Shown here piece after piece: positions 1 through 7,699 of a DNA stretch of 64,000 nucleotides. Source of the stretch: Roseateles hydrophilus (GTDB lineage Bacteria > Pseudomonadota > Gammaproteobacteria > Burkholderiales > Burkholderiaceae_C); contig NZ_JAPPUY010000001.1 of assembly GCF_026712245.1 (NCBI RefSeq), positions 930,001 to 994,000 on the forward strand. Reading direction: 5' to 3'. The notes under the pieces were generated by a model. The model was not told the DNA's origin. It saw nothing but the letters and a program-made list of their open reading frames with translations, and ran no database searches. Position 1 is the stretch's first letter. Each line of letters starts with the position of its first letter. The position numbers and the translations under genes were made by a program.

Positions 1-613
1 GCCCCACCTGCACCGGCAGGTTGACGACGGTGCCGTTCATCGGCGCCGTGATGCGGGTGTAGGACAGGTTGACCTTGCGCTTCTCCAGGTCGGCCTGCAG
101 ACGCTGCAGGTTGGCTGCTTGGCCGCGCAGGTCGGCCTCGATCTTGGCGAGCTCGGTCTCGGCGCGCTCTGCCTCGTTGCCCGACGTCGCCTGGCCGGCC
201 AGCAGGCGCTGCTGACGCTTGAGCTCACGCCGCGCCGCGTCGGCGTCGATGCGGCGGCTGTCCAGCGCGGCGCTGGCCTGGGCGACGGCGGCCTCGGCCT
301 GCGCAACGTCGCTGCGGGCCAGGTCGGGGTCCAGGCTGACGAGCAGGTCGCCTTTCTTCACCTGCTGGCCCAGTTCGACGTGGATGGTCTGGATCTGGCC
401 ACTCACCTGGGCGCCGACATCCACCTTGGTGCGCGCCTGCAGCACCCCGGCGGCCTGTACGGCCTGCGTGATGTCGGCCAGCGCGACGACACCGCTGGGC
501 GGCGGCAGCGGGGCATCGGCTTTGCGGGTGGCCCACCAGCCGCCGCCCGCGGCGGCCAGCACGGCGATGACGATCAGGCGCGTGCGCCAGCGCTTCAGCA
601 ATGAGGCTTTCAT
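1..613 (-). CDS. macA: MacA-like HlyD-family efflux periplasmic adaptor, 5' part only
   Basis: Membrane-fusion (adaptor) protein of a tripartite efflux pump, linking an inner-membrane ABC transporter (MacB type) to an outer-membrane channel. The frame opens with ATG at 613 on the minus strand and stays open to the window edge, so about 204 N-terminal residues are visible and the C-terminus is missing. Visible parts are a basic N-terminus followed by one membrane anchor (about residues 12-28, LIVIAVLAAAGG), a biotinyl-lipoyl-like half (VDVGAQVSGQI, then VELGQQVKKGDLL), an alpha-helical hairpin rich in Ala/Glu/Arg, and the return lipoyl strand with TRITAPMNGTVV. This order is typical of MacA. 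The expected macB partner would lie beyond the left edge. The MacA rather than general HlyD assignment rests on the anchor and motif spacing only. Confidence 0.85.
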   Translation of the reverse strand, partial: MKASLLKRWRTRLIVIAVLAAAGGGWWATRKADAPLPPPSGVVALADITQAVQAAGVLQARTKVDVGAQVSGQIQTIHVELGQQVKKGDLLVSLDPDLARSDVAQAEAAVAQASAALDSRRIDADAARRELKRQQRLLAGQATSGNEAERAETELAKIEADLRGQAANLQRLQADLEKRKVNLSYTRITAPMNGTVVNLPVQVG

Positions 614-864
614 GTCCCTCCCAGGACGTCGGGCCTGCGAGGCCCGCAAGTGGTCGCCGTTCTCAAGGCGGCTGGTGCGATGAAACGCGGCGCAGCCTAA
701 CAAGCCCGCGCGGGCCGGCGAGCGAACGGGGCGCATCCTGCTGAGTGAATAGTGCCCTGGCGAAAGTCATGCGGCCCTCGGTGTGCTGCCTGGCCTGTCG
801 TGCGCGCCGGCGGCCTGTTCGCGCGGCCGCGGCCCACCTGTCGTAAACCCTGTGGCGACAGGCC

Positions 865-893
865 TTGCCCGGCTGTGGGGTCTCGCGTACGAT
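865..893 (+). promoter_or_regulatory. Predicted sigma-70 promoter of lacI
   Basis: The -35-like hexamer TTGCCC (865-870, 4 of 6 matches) and the -10-like TACGAT (888-893, 4 of 6) are separated by exactly 17 bases. The LacI-type operator begins two bases after the -10 element, where RNA polymerase would start, so a bound repressor would block initiation. The promoter is inferred from consensus and position only. Confidence 0.5.
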
Positions 894-894
894 A

Positions 895-908
895 GGCTAA
901 CGTTAACA
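895..908 (+). promoter_or_regulatory. LacI-family operator site 1, upstream of lacI
   Basis: GGCTAACGTTAACA matches the palindrome TGTTAACGTTAACA at 12 of 14 positions and has the central CG typical of LacI-family operators. A near-copy lies at 3434-3447 before the GH88 gene. Both copies are followed 10-11 bases after the centre by the same 9-mer GAACAACAG (913-921 here). The position, overlapping the expected start of transcription of lacI, suggests autoregulation. Confidence 0.65.
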
Positions 909-934
909 CATTGAACAACAGGTTCTAACACGCC

Positions 935-2017
935 ATGGCCCAGCAGCAGGATGACGACGGCAGCCCCGGTGGCACGGGCCGCGTGACGGTCACCGACATC
1001 GCGGCTGCCGCGGGCGTGTCGGTCATGACGGTGTCGCGCGCACTCAGCGGCAAGGGCTATGTGGCCGAGGCCACGCGGGCCAAGGTGCAGCAGGTGGCTC
1101 AGTCCATGGGTTACGTGGCCAACGTGGGCGCAAAGGCGATGAAGGGCGGCCGCACGCGGGTGCTGGGCCTGCTGGTGACCGACTTCCAGTCTCCGGTCAT
1201 CGCGGCCATCATCAACGCGATCAGCCGCGTCGTGAAGCAGGCGGGGCTGGACCTGCTGCTGTACGACATTGCCACGCCCGACGGCGACAGCGCCCGGCCG
1301 GAGATCGTGCCGCTGATGTCCAGCCTGTGCGATGGCCTGCTGCTCATCCTGCCTGGCAAGCAGGCCGAGCAGCTGGCGCAGTTCCAGCGCGCCAAGCTGC
1401 CCGTCGTGCTGGTGAACTACTGGCGCGCACCGACGCCGCTGCCGGTCGTGCGTGCCGACAACTACGAAGGCGCCTACGCCGTGACCCAGCACCTGCTGGC
1501 ACTGGGCCACCGCCGCATTGCCTTCGTGCGCGGCACGGCGCATTCCGGGCAGAGCCCGGAGCGCGAACGCGGCTACCTGGCGGCGCTGGCCGAGGCGGGC
1601 CTGACGCCCGACCCGGAGCTCATCGTGCAGGGCGACTTCGGTCAGCGTTCGGGCGTCGAGCAGGGGCAGGTCTTGCTGGGCCTGGCGGAGCCGCCGACGG
1701 CCATCTTCTGCGCCAACGACCTGATGGCGCTGGGCGTGCTGAACGCTGCGCAGGCCGCAGGTGTGGAGGTGCCGGGCCAGCTGTCGATCGCGGGTTTCGA
1801 TGACATTCCCGCCGCCGCCGTGTGCCATCCGGCGCTGACGACCGTGAGGCAGGACTACGAGCAGCTGGGCGATAGCGCCGTGCGGCTGCTGCTTCAGCAC
1901 ATCGAGAACGGCACGCAGCGCGGCATGCGTATCGAACTGCAGAGCCATGTCGTCGTGCGCGGCTCCACCGCTGCTGCAGCCACAGGCCGGCGCGCTGGCG
2001 CGAAGAAGCGCGCATGA
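935..2017 (+). CDS. LacI-family transcriptional regulator
   Basis: Sugar-responsive repressor of 360 residues, the normal length for the family. The N-terminal LacI helix-turn-helix is clear (VTDIAAAAGVSVMTVSRAL at about residues 20-38, then the hinge helix near residue 60). The rest is the periplasmic-binding-protein-like effector domain, with GLLVTDFQSP, a dimer-region FCANDLMALG and IAGFDDIP. It overlaps the MFS gene by four bases (ATGA at 2014-2017), so the two are translationally coupled. A LacI-type operator just upstream implies autoregulation, and a second copy before the GH88 gene suggests it also controls GH88, TonB receptor and GH35. The effector sugar cannot be read from the sequence. 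Confidence 0.93.
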   Translation: MAQQQDDDGSPGGTGRVTVTDIAAAAGVSVMTVSRALSGKGYVAEATRAKVQQVAQSMGYVANVGAKAMKGGRTRVLGLLVTDFQSPVIAAIINAISRVVKQAGLDLLLYDIATPDGDSARPEIVPLMSSLCDGLLLILPGKQAEQLAQFQRAKLPVVLVNYWRAPTPLPVVRADNYEGAYAVTQHLLALGHRRIAFVRGTAHSGQSPERERGYLAALAEAGLTPDPELIVQGDFGQRSGVEQGQVLLGLAEPPTAIFCANDLMALGVLNAAQAAGVEVPGQLSIAGFDDIPAAAVCHPALTTVRQDYEQLGDSAVRLLLQHIENGTQRGMRIELQSHVVVRGSTAAAATGRRAGAKKRA

Positions 2018-3381
2018 CGGTTGCCGGGAATACACCAGCTGACCTCGGTGGCGAGCCGCGCCAGTGGCGCCAGGGCAGCCTCGTCTATGGCGTGGGCGGG
2101 CTGGCCGTGCTGTTCGCATGGCTGCTGCTCGGCGATTTCGCCTGGAGCCTCAAGGAGCGCGCGGTCGTGCCCGTGGCGCAGGTGCTGCTGAAGCAGCTTC
2201 AGGCCAGCGACTTCTTCATCGCGCTGGTGGTCGGCTCGCTACCGGCGGCGCTGGGCATGTTGCTGGGGCCGGTCATCGCCGTGCGGTCAGACCGGCATCG
2301 CGGGCCACTGGGGCGGCGCATTCCCTACCTGCTGCTGCCAACGCCGCCCATCGTCGTCGGCCTGCTGGGCATGGCGGCCACGCCGTGGGTCGGCGCGTTG
2401 CTAAATGAACTGAGCGGTGTGTCGCTGCGCGTCTGCCAACTCGCGTGGTTCAGCCTGATGTGGACCGTGTTCGAGATTGCCTCTGTCACCGCGAACGCGG
2501 TGTTCGGCGGGCTCATCAACGACGTCGTGCCACAGGCGCTCGTTGGCCGCTTCTATGGGCTGTTCCGCGCCACCAGCCTGTTGGCCGGCATCGGTTTCAG
2601 CTCGCAGGTGCTGGGCTATGCCGAGCAGCAGTTCTCAGTGATCTTCGTCGGCATTGCGCTGATCTACGGCTTGTGTTTTGCGCTGCTGTGCTGGCGCGTG
2701 CGCGAAGGCCACTATCCGCCGCCCGAGCCGGTGCCGGAGGAAGAGGGCGGCTGGGTCGGTGCCACGCAGCGCTATCTGCGCGAATGCTTCAGCCACCGGT
2801 TTTATGTGATCCTGTTCTTCGCCATGATGCTGGGCCTCGTCAGTGGCAGCCCGGTCAACAGCTTTGGCGTGTTCTATGCCAAGCAGGTGGGCCTGGGGCT
2901 GGACGGCTATGGCCAGGCGCTGGCGGTGACCTATGTCTTCTCCCTGGCGCTGGCGCTGCCGGTGGGCTGGCTGGCGGATCGGTTTCATCCGTTGCGCGTT
3001 GGGCTGGTCTCCATCGCGGCCTACGCGGTGTGCATGGTGGCTTCAGGTCTGTGGGTGCAGGATGCTCGGCAGTTCGGCTTGGCGTTCGTGCTGCACGGCG
3101 TCGTGTCCGGCATTTACCTGACGGGTACGGCGGCGCTGGGCCAGTACCTGTTCCCGCGAGCCAGCTTTGCGCAGTTCTTCTCCGCGATGAACCTGCTGGC
3201 CGCGCTGGGCTACATGCTGGTCGCGCCCGGCATGGGCGTATGGCTCGACGCAACCGGCAGCCATTACCGACACACGTTCCTGGCCAGCGGCGCACTCGCC
3301 GCCGGGTCGGCGTTCTGCTACCTGATGGTGGCCCGGCAGATGCGTGGGCTCGGCGGCTTTGCCGCCTACCGCGCTCCCTGA
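2014..3381 (+). CDS. MFS sugar transporter, SLC45/GPH-like
   Basis: Inner-membrane secondary carrier of 455 residues, probably importing the oligosaccharide product of the locus with protons. About twelve hydrophobic segments are visible. The loop after the second or third segment carries SDRHRGPLGRRIPYLL, the SDR-x-R-G-x-x-G-RR-x-PY signature of SLC45/sucrose-symporter-like MFS carriers, and a second-half counterpart GWLADRF is present. The gene starts inside the lacI stop codon, so regulator and carrier form one transcript, which ends at the strong terminator 3391-3423. The substrate is not determined. Neighbouring GH88 and GH35 suggest a uronic-acid or galactose-containing oligosaccharide. 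Confidence 0.85.
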   Translation: MTVAGNTPADLGGEPRQWRQGSLVYGVGGLAVLFAWLLLGDFAWSLKERAVVPVAQVLLKQLQASDFFIALVVGSLPAALGMLLGPVIAVRSDRHRGPLGRRIPYLLLPTPPIVVGLLGMAATPWVGALLNELSGVSLRVCQLAWFSLMWTVFEIASVTANAVFGGLINDVVPQALVGRFYGLFRATSLLAGIGFSSQVLGYAEQQFSVIFVGIALIYGLCFALLCWRVREGHYPPPEPVPEEEGGWVGATQRYLRECFSHRFYVILFFAMMLGLVSGSPVNSFGVFYAKQVGLGLDGYGQALAVTYVFSLALALPVGWLADRFHPLRVGLVSIAAYAVCMVASGLWVQDARQFGLAFVLHGVVSGIYLTGTAALGQYLFPRASFAQFFSAMNLLAALGYMLVAPGMGVWLDATGSHYRHTFLASGALAAGSAFCYLMVARQMRGLGGFAAYRAP

Positions 3382-3390
3382 TCTCCTTTG

Positions 3391-3423
3391 CGGCCGCGGC
3401 CGGGCCCGTGGCCGTTTTTTTTT
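3391..3423 (+). terminator. Intrinsic terminator after the MFS gene
   Basis: A GC-only palindromic stem (CGGCC at 3391-3395 pairing with GGCCG at 3410-3414, with further GC self-complementarity between) is followed directly by nine T residues (3415-3423). It begins ten bases after the MFS stop codon. Its presence argues that the next gene has its own promoter and that translation of GH88 does not begin at the upstream in-frame ATG at 3388. Confidence 0.8.
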
Positions 3424-3433
3424 GCGGCAAAGA

Positions 3434-3447
3434 TGTTGACGTTAACT
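3434..3447 (+). promoter_or_regulatory. LacI-family operator site 2, upstream of GH88
   Basis: TGTTGACGTTAACT matches TGTTAACGTTAACA at 12 of 14 positions and mirrors the site before lacI, including the following GAACAACAG (3451-3459). It sits right after the MFS terminator and before the GH88 start, so it should control a separate transcript covering GH88, the TonB receptor and GH35. Confidence 0.65.
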
Positions 3448-3483
3448 CATGAACAACAGACTTTCACAGAATCGAGGCTGCAC

Positions 3484-4653
3484 GTGCTGATGCCTGGTGC
3501 GATTGAACAGGCCTGCGCACAGGTGGGTCGATGCCTGGAGCAACTGGGCGAGCATTTCCCTGGCGACACCAGCGAGGCCAACCGTTTCTGGCCGTCGCGC
3601 TGGCCGGATGCGCCGCTGGGCAGCAACGGCAGCTGGACGGCGGGTTTCTGGACCGGCCTGCTGTGGATGGCACATGCGCTGAGTGGCGAGGCCCGCTTCG
3701 CCACTGCAGCATGTGCGCAGCTGCCTGGCTACGGCGAGCGCTTGCGCAAGCGCTACGTCGTCGACCACCACGACCTGGGCTTTCTGTTCATGCCGTCTTG
3801 CATAGCCGCCAAGCACAACGGTGGGGCCGGTGCTGCGGCCGCGAGTGGCACCGCGCTGCAGGCGGCCGAGCTGCTGATGGGGCGCTACCTGCCCGGGGCT
3901 GGCGTCATCCAGGCCTGGGGCCGGCTCGACGAGCCCGCGCAGCGCGGCCGCATCATCATCGACTGCCTGCTCAACCTGCCGCTGCTGCACTGGGCCAGCG
4001 TGCAGACGGGCGATGCACGCTTTGCCGACGCGGCCGTCAGCCACGCGCTGCGCTCGCAGGACCACCTGGTGCGCTCCGACGACACCAGCTTTCACACCTT
4101 CCACTTCGATCCTGCCACTGGCGCGCCGCGGCACGGCACGACAGCGCAGGGCGCGGCCAACGACTCCTGCTGGGCCCGCGGCCAGGCATGGGGGCTGTAC
4201 GGCTTTGCGCTGAACCACCGTTGGGCGCCGGGGCATGGCTTCCTGGCGACGGCCGAGCGGCTGGCGCAGCGCTTCCTCGCCGGCCTGCCCGAGCACGGCG
4301 TGGCCTGCTGGGACCTGAGCCTGGCCGCCGACCCGCGCGAGCCCTGGGACAGCTCGGCCAGCGCCATCGCGGCCAGCGGCCTCATCGAGATCGCCGAGCT
4401 GCTGCAGGCCGAGGGCCGCCATGACGACGCTGCCGTCTACCTGCAGCACGCCGACCGCCTGCTCGCCGGTCTGCTGCAGCACTGCGCCGGCTGGCGCACG
4501 CCCGGCAGCAACGCGCTGCTGCTGCACAGCGTCTACAGCAAGCCCGAGGGGCTGGGCGTGGACGAGGCGTGCCTGTGGGGCGATTTCTTCTTCCTCGAAG
4601 CCCTGGCCCGCCGTGAGCGGGGTTGGGCACCTTTCTGGCACCCAGGCGGCTGA
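3484..4653 (+). CDS. GH88-family unsaturated uronyl hydrolase
   Basis: Releases 4,5-unsaturated uronic acid from the non-reducing end of oligosaccharides made by polysaccharide lyases, by hydration rather than classical hydrolysis. Visible GH88 marks are TAGFWTGLLWMA, HHDLGF with the first catalytic Asp (D97), IIIDCLLNLPLL with the second (D160) and CWARGQAWGLYGF. The length, about 389 residues, is normal. No signal peptide is seen, so it is probably cytoplasmic and acts after import by the MFS carrier. I chose GTG 3484 because GAGG lies six bases upstream; ATG 3490 is nearly as good. The in-frame ATGs at 3388 and 3433 fall before the terminator and inside the operator. GH105 is the alternative family, less likely given the motifs. 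Confidence 0.85.
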   Translation: MLMPGAIEQACAQVGRCLEQLGEHFPGDTSEANRFWPSRWPDAPLGSNGSWTAGFWTGLLWMAHALSGEARFATAACAQLPGYGERLRKRYVVDHHDLGFLFMPSCIAAKHNGGAGAAAASGTALQAAELLMGRYLPGAGVIQAWGRLDEPAQRGRIIIDCLLNLPLLHWASVQTGDARFADAAVSHALRSQDHLVRSDDTSFHTFHFDPATGAPRHGTTAQGAANDSCWARGQAWGLYGFALNHRWAPGHGFLATAERLAQRFLAGLPEHGVACWDLSLAADPREPWDSSASAIAASGLIEIAELLQAEGRHDDAAVYLQHADRLLAGLLQHCAGWRTPGSNALLLHSVYSKPEGLGVDEACLWGDFFFLEALARRERGWAPFWHPGG

Positions 4654-4700
4654 CAGCCAGCGCCGCATCACCCATAACCATCATCATTCGGAGCCAAACC

Positions 4701-7547
4701 ATGCGATCGACTTCCTTCCCCCGCCTGCGCCCCACGGCGCTCGCCGCCATCTCCCTGCTGCTGGGCGCCGCCCATGCGCAGTCGCCCACGCCGGCCGATG
4801 CCGACAACAAGCTGGAGACCGTGCTCGTCACCGGCATCCGGGCGGCCAAGGACAAGTCGCTCGCAGCCAAGCGTTTTGCCGACGGCGTGACCGAGGTCAT
4901 CAGCGCCGAGGACATCGGCAAGATGCCCGACAAGAACGTCGCCGATGCGCTGCAGCGCGTGCCCGGCATCAACACCGCCACCGGTACCGGCGGCAATGGC
5001 GGCTATGACGAGAACGACCGCGTCAGCATGCGCGGCACCAGCGCCAGCCTGTCGCTGGTCACGCTGAATGGCCACTCGGTCGCGTCGGCCGACTGGGACT
5101 ACGGCGACATGATCGCCGGCGGTGCCGGCCCCAACACCAGCGGCTCGGCGCGCAGCGTCAGCTTCCTGCTGCTGCCGTCGGAGTTGGTGAGTCAGGTCGT
5201 CGTGCACAAGAGTGCGCAGGCTGACGACATCGAGGGTGGCGTGGCTGGCTCCATCGACATCATCACGAGGCGGCCGCTGGACTTCAAGAAGCCGTTCACG
5301 GCTGAGGTCGGCGTGCAGGCTGTCTACAGCGACCGCGCCGGCAAGACCGACCCGCAACTGTCGGCGCTGTTGAACTGGAAGAACGCCAGCAACACCTTCG
5401 GTGTGATGGGCCAGTTCTTCGACGAGCGCCGCCACGTGCGCCGCGACGGCCAGGTGCGCAACTACGGCGTGGCCACCGCCGCGCAGGCCAACGCGGCCGT
5501 GCCGCAGGGCACCACCTTCGTCACCAACGTGGCCACGCAGCTGTTTGAGCAGGAGCGCAAGCGCCGTGGCGGCGTGCTGGGCGTGCAGTGGAGGCCTAGC
5601 GACGATCTGGTGCTTGGCGGCGAGGCCTTCCACTCGCAACTGGACGCGAGCTACTACCGGCAGATCTTCAACACCGACTTCGCCAACAGCCTGAACGCCA
5701 AGATCGTTCCGACCAATGCCGTCATCAGCAATGGCGTGCTGACTGGCGGCACGTTTGCCAACACCACCAACAACGGCAACAACCTGCAGGCCACCTACAA
5801 CCCCGGCGCGGCGGTCAAGACGGGGTACTACACCGGCGATTTCAAGTTCAAGGCCAGCGAAAACCTCAGCGTCAACGGCCTGGCCGGCACGACCAAGGCC
5901 GAGGGCATGGCCGACTTCTACGAGCACTACATGAGCTTCCGCGGCGTGACGCAGGCGTACACGCTGGGCCACGAGGCAGGTGCAACCAGCGTCAGCCTGC
6001 CCAGCGGCCTGTCCGCCAGCAACTGGAACTTCATCCGCAGCGATCACAACCACACGCTGGCCAGCAGCGTGGATCGCGAGGACTTCGCGCAGCTGGACGG
6101 TGAATGGAGCTTCGACGGTGGCGTGCTGAACAGCGTCAAGTTCGGCTGGCGCGGCGCCGATCACCTGCGCCAGGCCTACCGCCCGCTGAAGACCGGCTGG
6201 CCGATGAATGCCGCCGGCACCGGCCAGGTGGACAGCGGCCTGCCGCAGATCGCGTGGAACGGTGCCACGCTGCCCTCCGACTTCGGCGCCAGCCTGGGCG
6301 GCGGCGCGGGTGGTCTGGCGGGCCAGGTGCCGTCGCTGTCGTCCAGCGCCATCCAGCAGTGGAGCGAGGCCAACCTCAGCACCGACCCGGTCTTCAACCG
6401 CCCGGCGTCCGGCCCATTCCGTGTCGGCGAGAAGAGCCAGGCGCTGTACGTGATGGGCAAGCTCAGCGGCGATGCCTGGCGCGGCAACCTGGGCCTGCGC
6501 TACGTGAAGACGCGCACCAGCGTGACGACCAACACCGGCCTGTCCTGCGGCGCGGCTGGTTCCAAGGCAGCGGACGGCACCGTCATCACCTACGGCAGCG
6601 CGCTGCAGGCGAGCGCGTGCGCGGCCTTCGTGCCCGCCGGCGCCACGCTGACGACCGGTTCGCGCTTCGGCAACTTCTTCACGATGACGACCGACAGCCA
6701 GGGCAGCGAGCTGCTGCCCAGCGCCAGCGTGGTGTTTGACATCAGCAAGCAGCTGACCGTGCGCGCGGCCGTCGCCAAGACCATGTCGCGCCCCGAGTAC
6801 AGCGCGCTGGGCACGGCCATCGGCAACTTCCAGTACAACCCCGCGGCCACGCCGGTGTCCACCGCAGCGGGTGGCAACCCGACGCTGAAGCCGGTGGTCG
6901 CGAAGAACTACAACCTCGGCGTGGAGTGGTACTTCCAGCCGCGCTCGTTGCTGTCGGCGCAGGCCTTCGTCATCGACTTCGACTCGCTGATCGGCGCGGG
7001 CAGCTCGGTGCAGTACCTGTTCAACACGGCAGCCAAGGACCCGGTCACCGGCGTGCTCAAGCCCGCCTTCATGGACACGACGGTCAGCCAGCCGATCTCG
7101 GTGACGGGCAAGTCCAAGGGCGTGGAGCTGGGCTGGGAGCAGCCGCTGTGGGGCGGCTTCGGCGCCAACGCGAACTACACCTTCGCCGACGCCAAGGAGG
7201 CCAACGGCAACCCCATCATGGGCGCCGCCCGCCACACCTACAACCTCGGCGCCTACTACGAGGACGACCTCTTCAACGCGCGCATCGCCTACGCGCACCG
7301 CAGCGAGATCCGCATCGGCCTGTACGGCGCGCAGCAGAGCTACGCGGCGGCCAGCGGCACGGTGAACGCGTCCTTCGGCATGAAGCTGTCCGACGCCCTG
7401 TCGCTGAACGTGGAAGGCCTGAACCTGAACAGCCCGACGCTGCGCTACTTCAACAAGGTGCCCACCAACGCGGCGCTGCCCGAGCAGACCACGGCGCTCT
7501 ACAACAGCGGCCGCCAGGTCTACGTGGGCCTTCGCTACAAGTACTGA
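4701..7547 (+). CDS. TonB-dependent receptor, LacI locus
   Basis: Outer-membrane active transporter of 948 residues for a glycan fragment. It has a signal peptide (residues 1-26, ending AHA), a TonB-box-like ETVLVTG at 39-45, a plug domain with ISAEDIGKMPDKNVADAL and VSMRGT, and a long beta-barrel ending in an aromatic residue (VGLRYKY), as needed for barrel assembly. The plug resembles the carbohydrate-specific receptor group found in Caulobacter and Xanthomonas. ATG 4701 was preferred over an upstream in-frame ATG at 4623 because it gives a clean signal peptide and has GGAG at 4690-4693. It lies 47 bases after GH88 with no terminator between, so it is probably in the same LacI-controlled transcript. 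Substrate unknown. Confidence 0.92.
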   Translation: MRSTSFPRLRPTALAAISLLLGAAHAQSPTPADADNKLETVLVTGIRAAKDKSLAAKRFADGVTEVISAEDIGKMPDKNVADALQRVPGINTATGTGGNGGYDENDRVSMRGTSASLSLVTLNGHSVASADWDYGDMIAGGAGPNTSGSARSVSFLLLPSELVSQVVVHKSAQADDIEGGVAGSIDIITRRPLDFKKPFTAEVGVQAVYSDRAGKTDPQLSALLNWKNASNTFGVMGQFFDERRHVRRDGQVRNYGVATAAQANAAVPQGTTFVTNVATQLFEQERKRRGGVLGVQWRPSDDLVLGGEAFHSQLDASYYRQIFNTDFANSLNAKIVPTNAVISNGVLTGGTFANTTNNGNNLQATYNPGAAVKTGYYTGDFKFKASENLSVNGLAGTTKAEGMADFYEHYMSFRGVTQAYTLGHEAGATSVSLPSGLSASNWNFIRSDHNHTLASSVDREDFAQLDGEWSFDGGVLNSVKFGWRGADHLRQAYRPLKTGWPMNAAGTGQVDSGLPQIAWNGATLPSDFGASLGGGAGGLAGQVPSLSSSAIQQWSEANLSTDPVFNRPASGPFRVGEKSQALYVMGKLSGDAWRGNLGLRYVKTRTSVTTNTGLSCGAAGSKAADGTVITYGSALQASACAAFVPAGATLTTGSRFGNFFTMTTDSQGSELLPSASVVFDISKQLTVRAAVAKTMSRPEYSALGTAIGNFQYNPAATPVSTAAGGNPTLKPVVAKNYNLGVEWYFQPRSLLSAQAFVIDFDSLIGAGSSVQYLFNTAAKDPVTGVLKPAFMDTTVSQPISVTGKSKGVELGWEQPLWGGFGANANYTFADAKEANGNPIMGAARHTYNLGAYYEDDLFNARIAYAHRSEIRIGLYGAQQSYAAASGTVNASFGMKLSDALSLNVEGLNLNSPTLRYFNKVPTNAALPEQTTALYNSGRQVYVGLRYKY

Positions 7548-7699
7548 GCGTGTGCGGCGTGCCGGGCTTGGCCGCCGCCCAGGTTGCGCGAGGGCGGGGC
7601 GGCCACCCATGGCAGTAGCCACTGGGCCTCGCCAGGCTCGCGCCATGCCAATGCCTATCAACCCGTGCTGCTGCTCGGCACGCCCTGAATCCGTACTCG

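Larger units (their letters stand above)
614..934. other. Divergent intergenic region between macA and lacI
   Basis: This 321-base stretch separates two divergently read genes. The half next to macA is GC-rich and I see nothing in it that I can support. The half next to lacI holds a plausible sigma-70 promoter and a LacI-type operator, listed separately. Short open frames here look like chance frames of GC-rich DNA. Confidence 0.6.

Noticed and set aside
3388-3483. Longer N-terminus for the GH88 protein (ATG 3388 or ATG 3433)
   Set aside because: ATG 3388 is before the MFS terminator and ATG 3433 lies within the LacI operator; the added residues are not part of the family.
4668-7661. 997-residue open frame antisense to TonB receptor 1
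   Set aside because: No recognisable domain. It reads with strongly biased His/Gly/Ala/Arg content typical of the reverse frame of GC-rich coding DNA, and the sense frame is a complete receptor.
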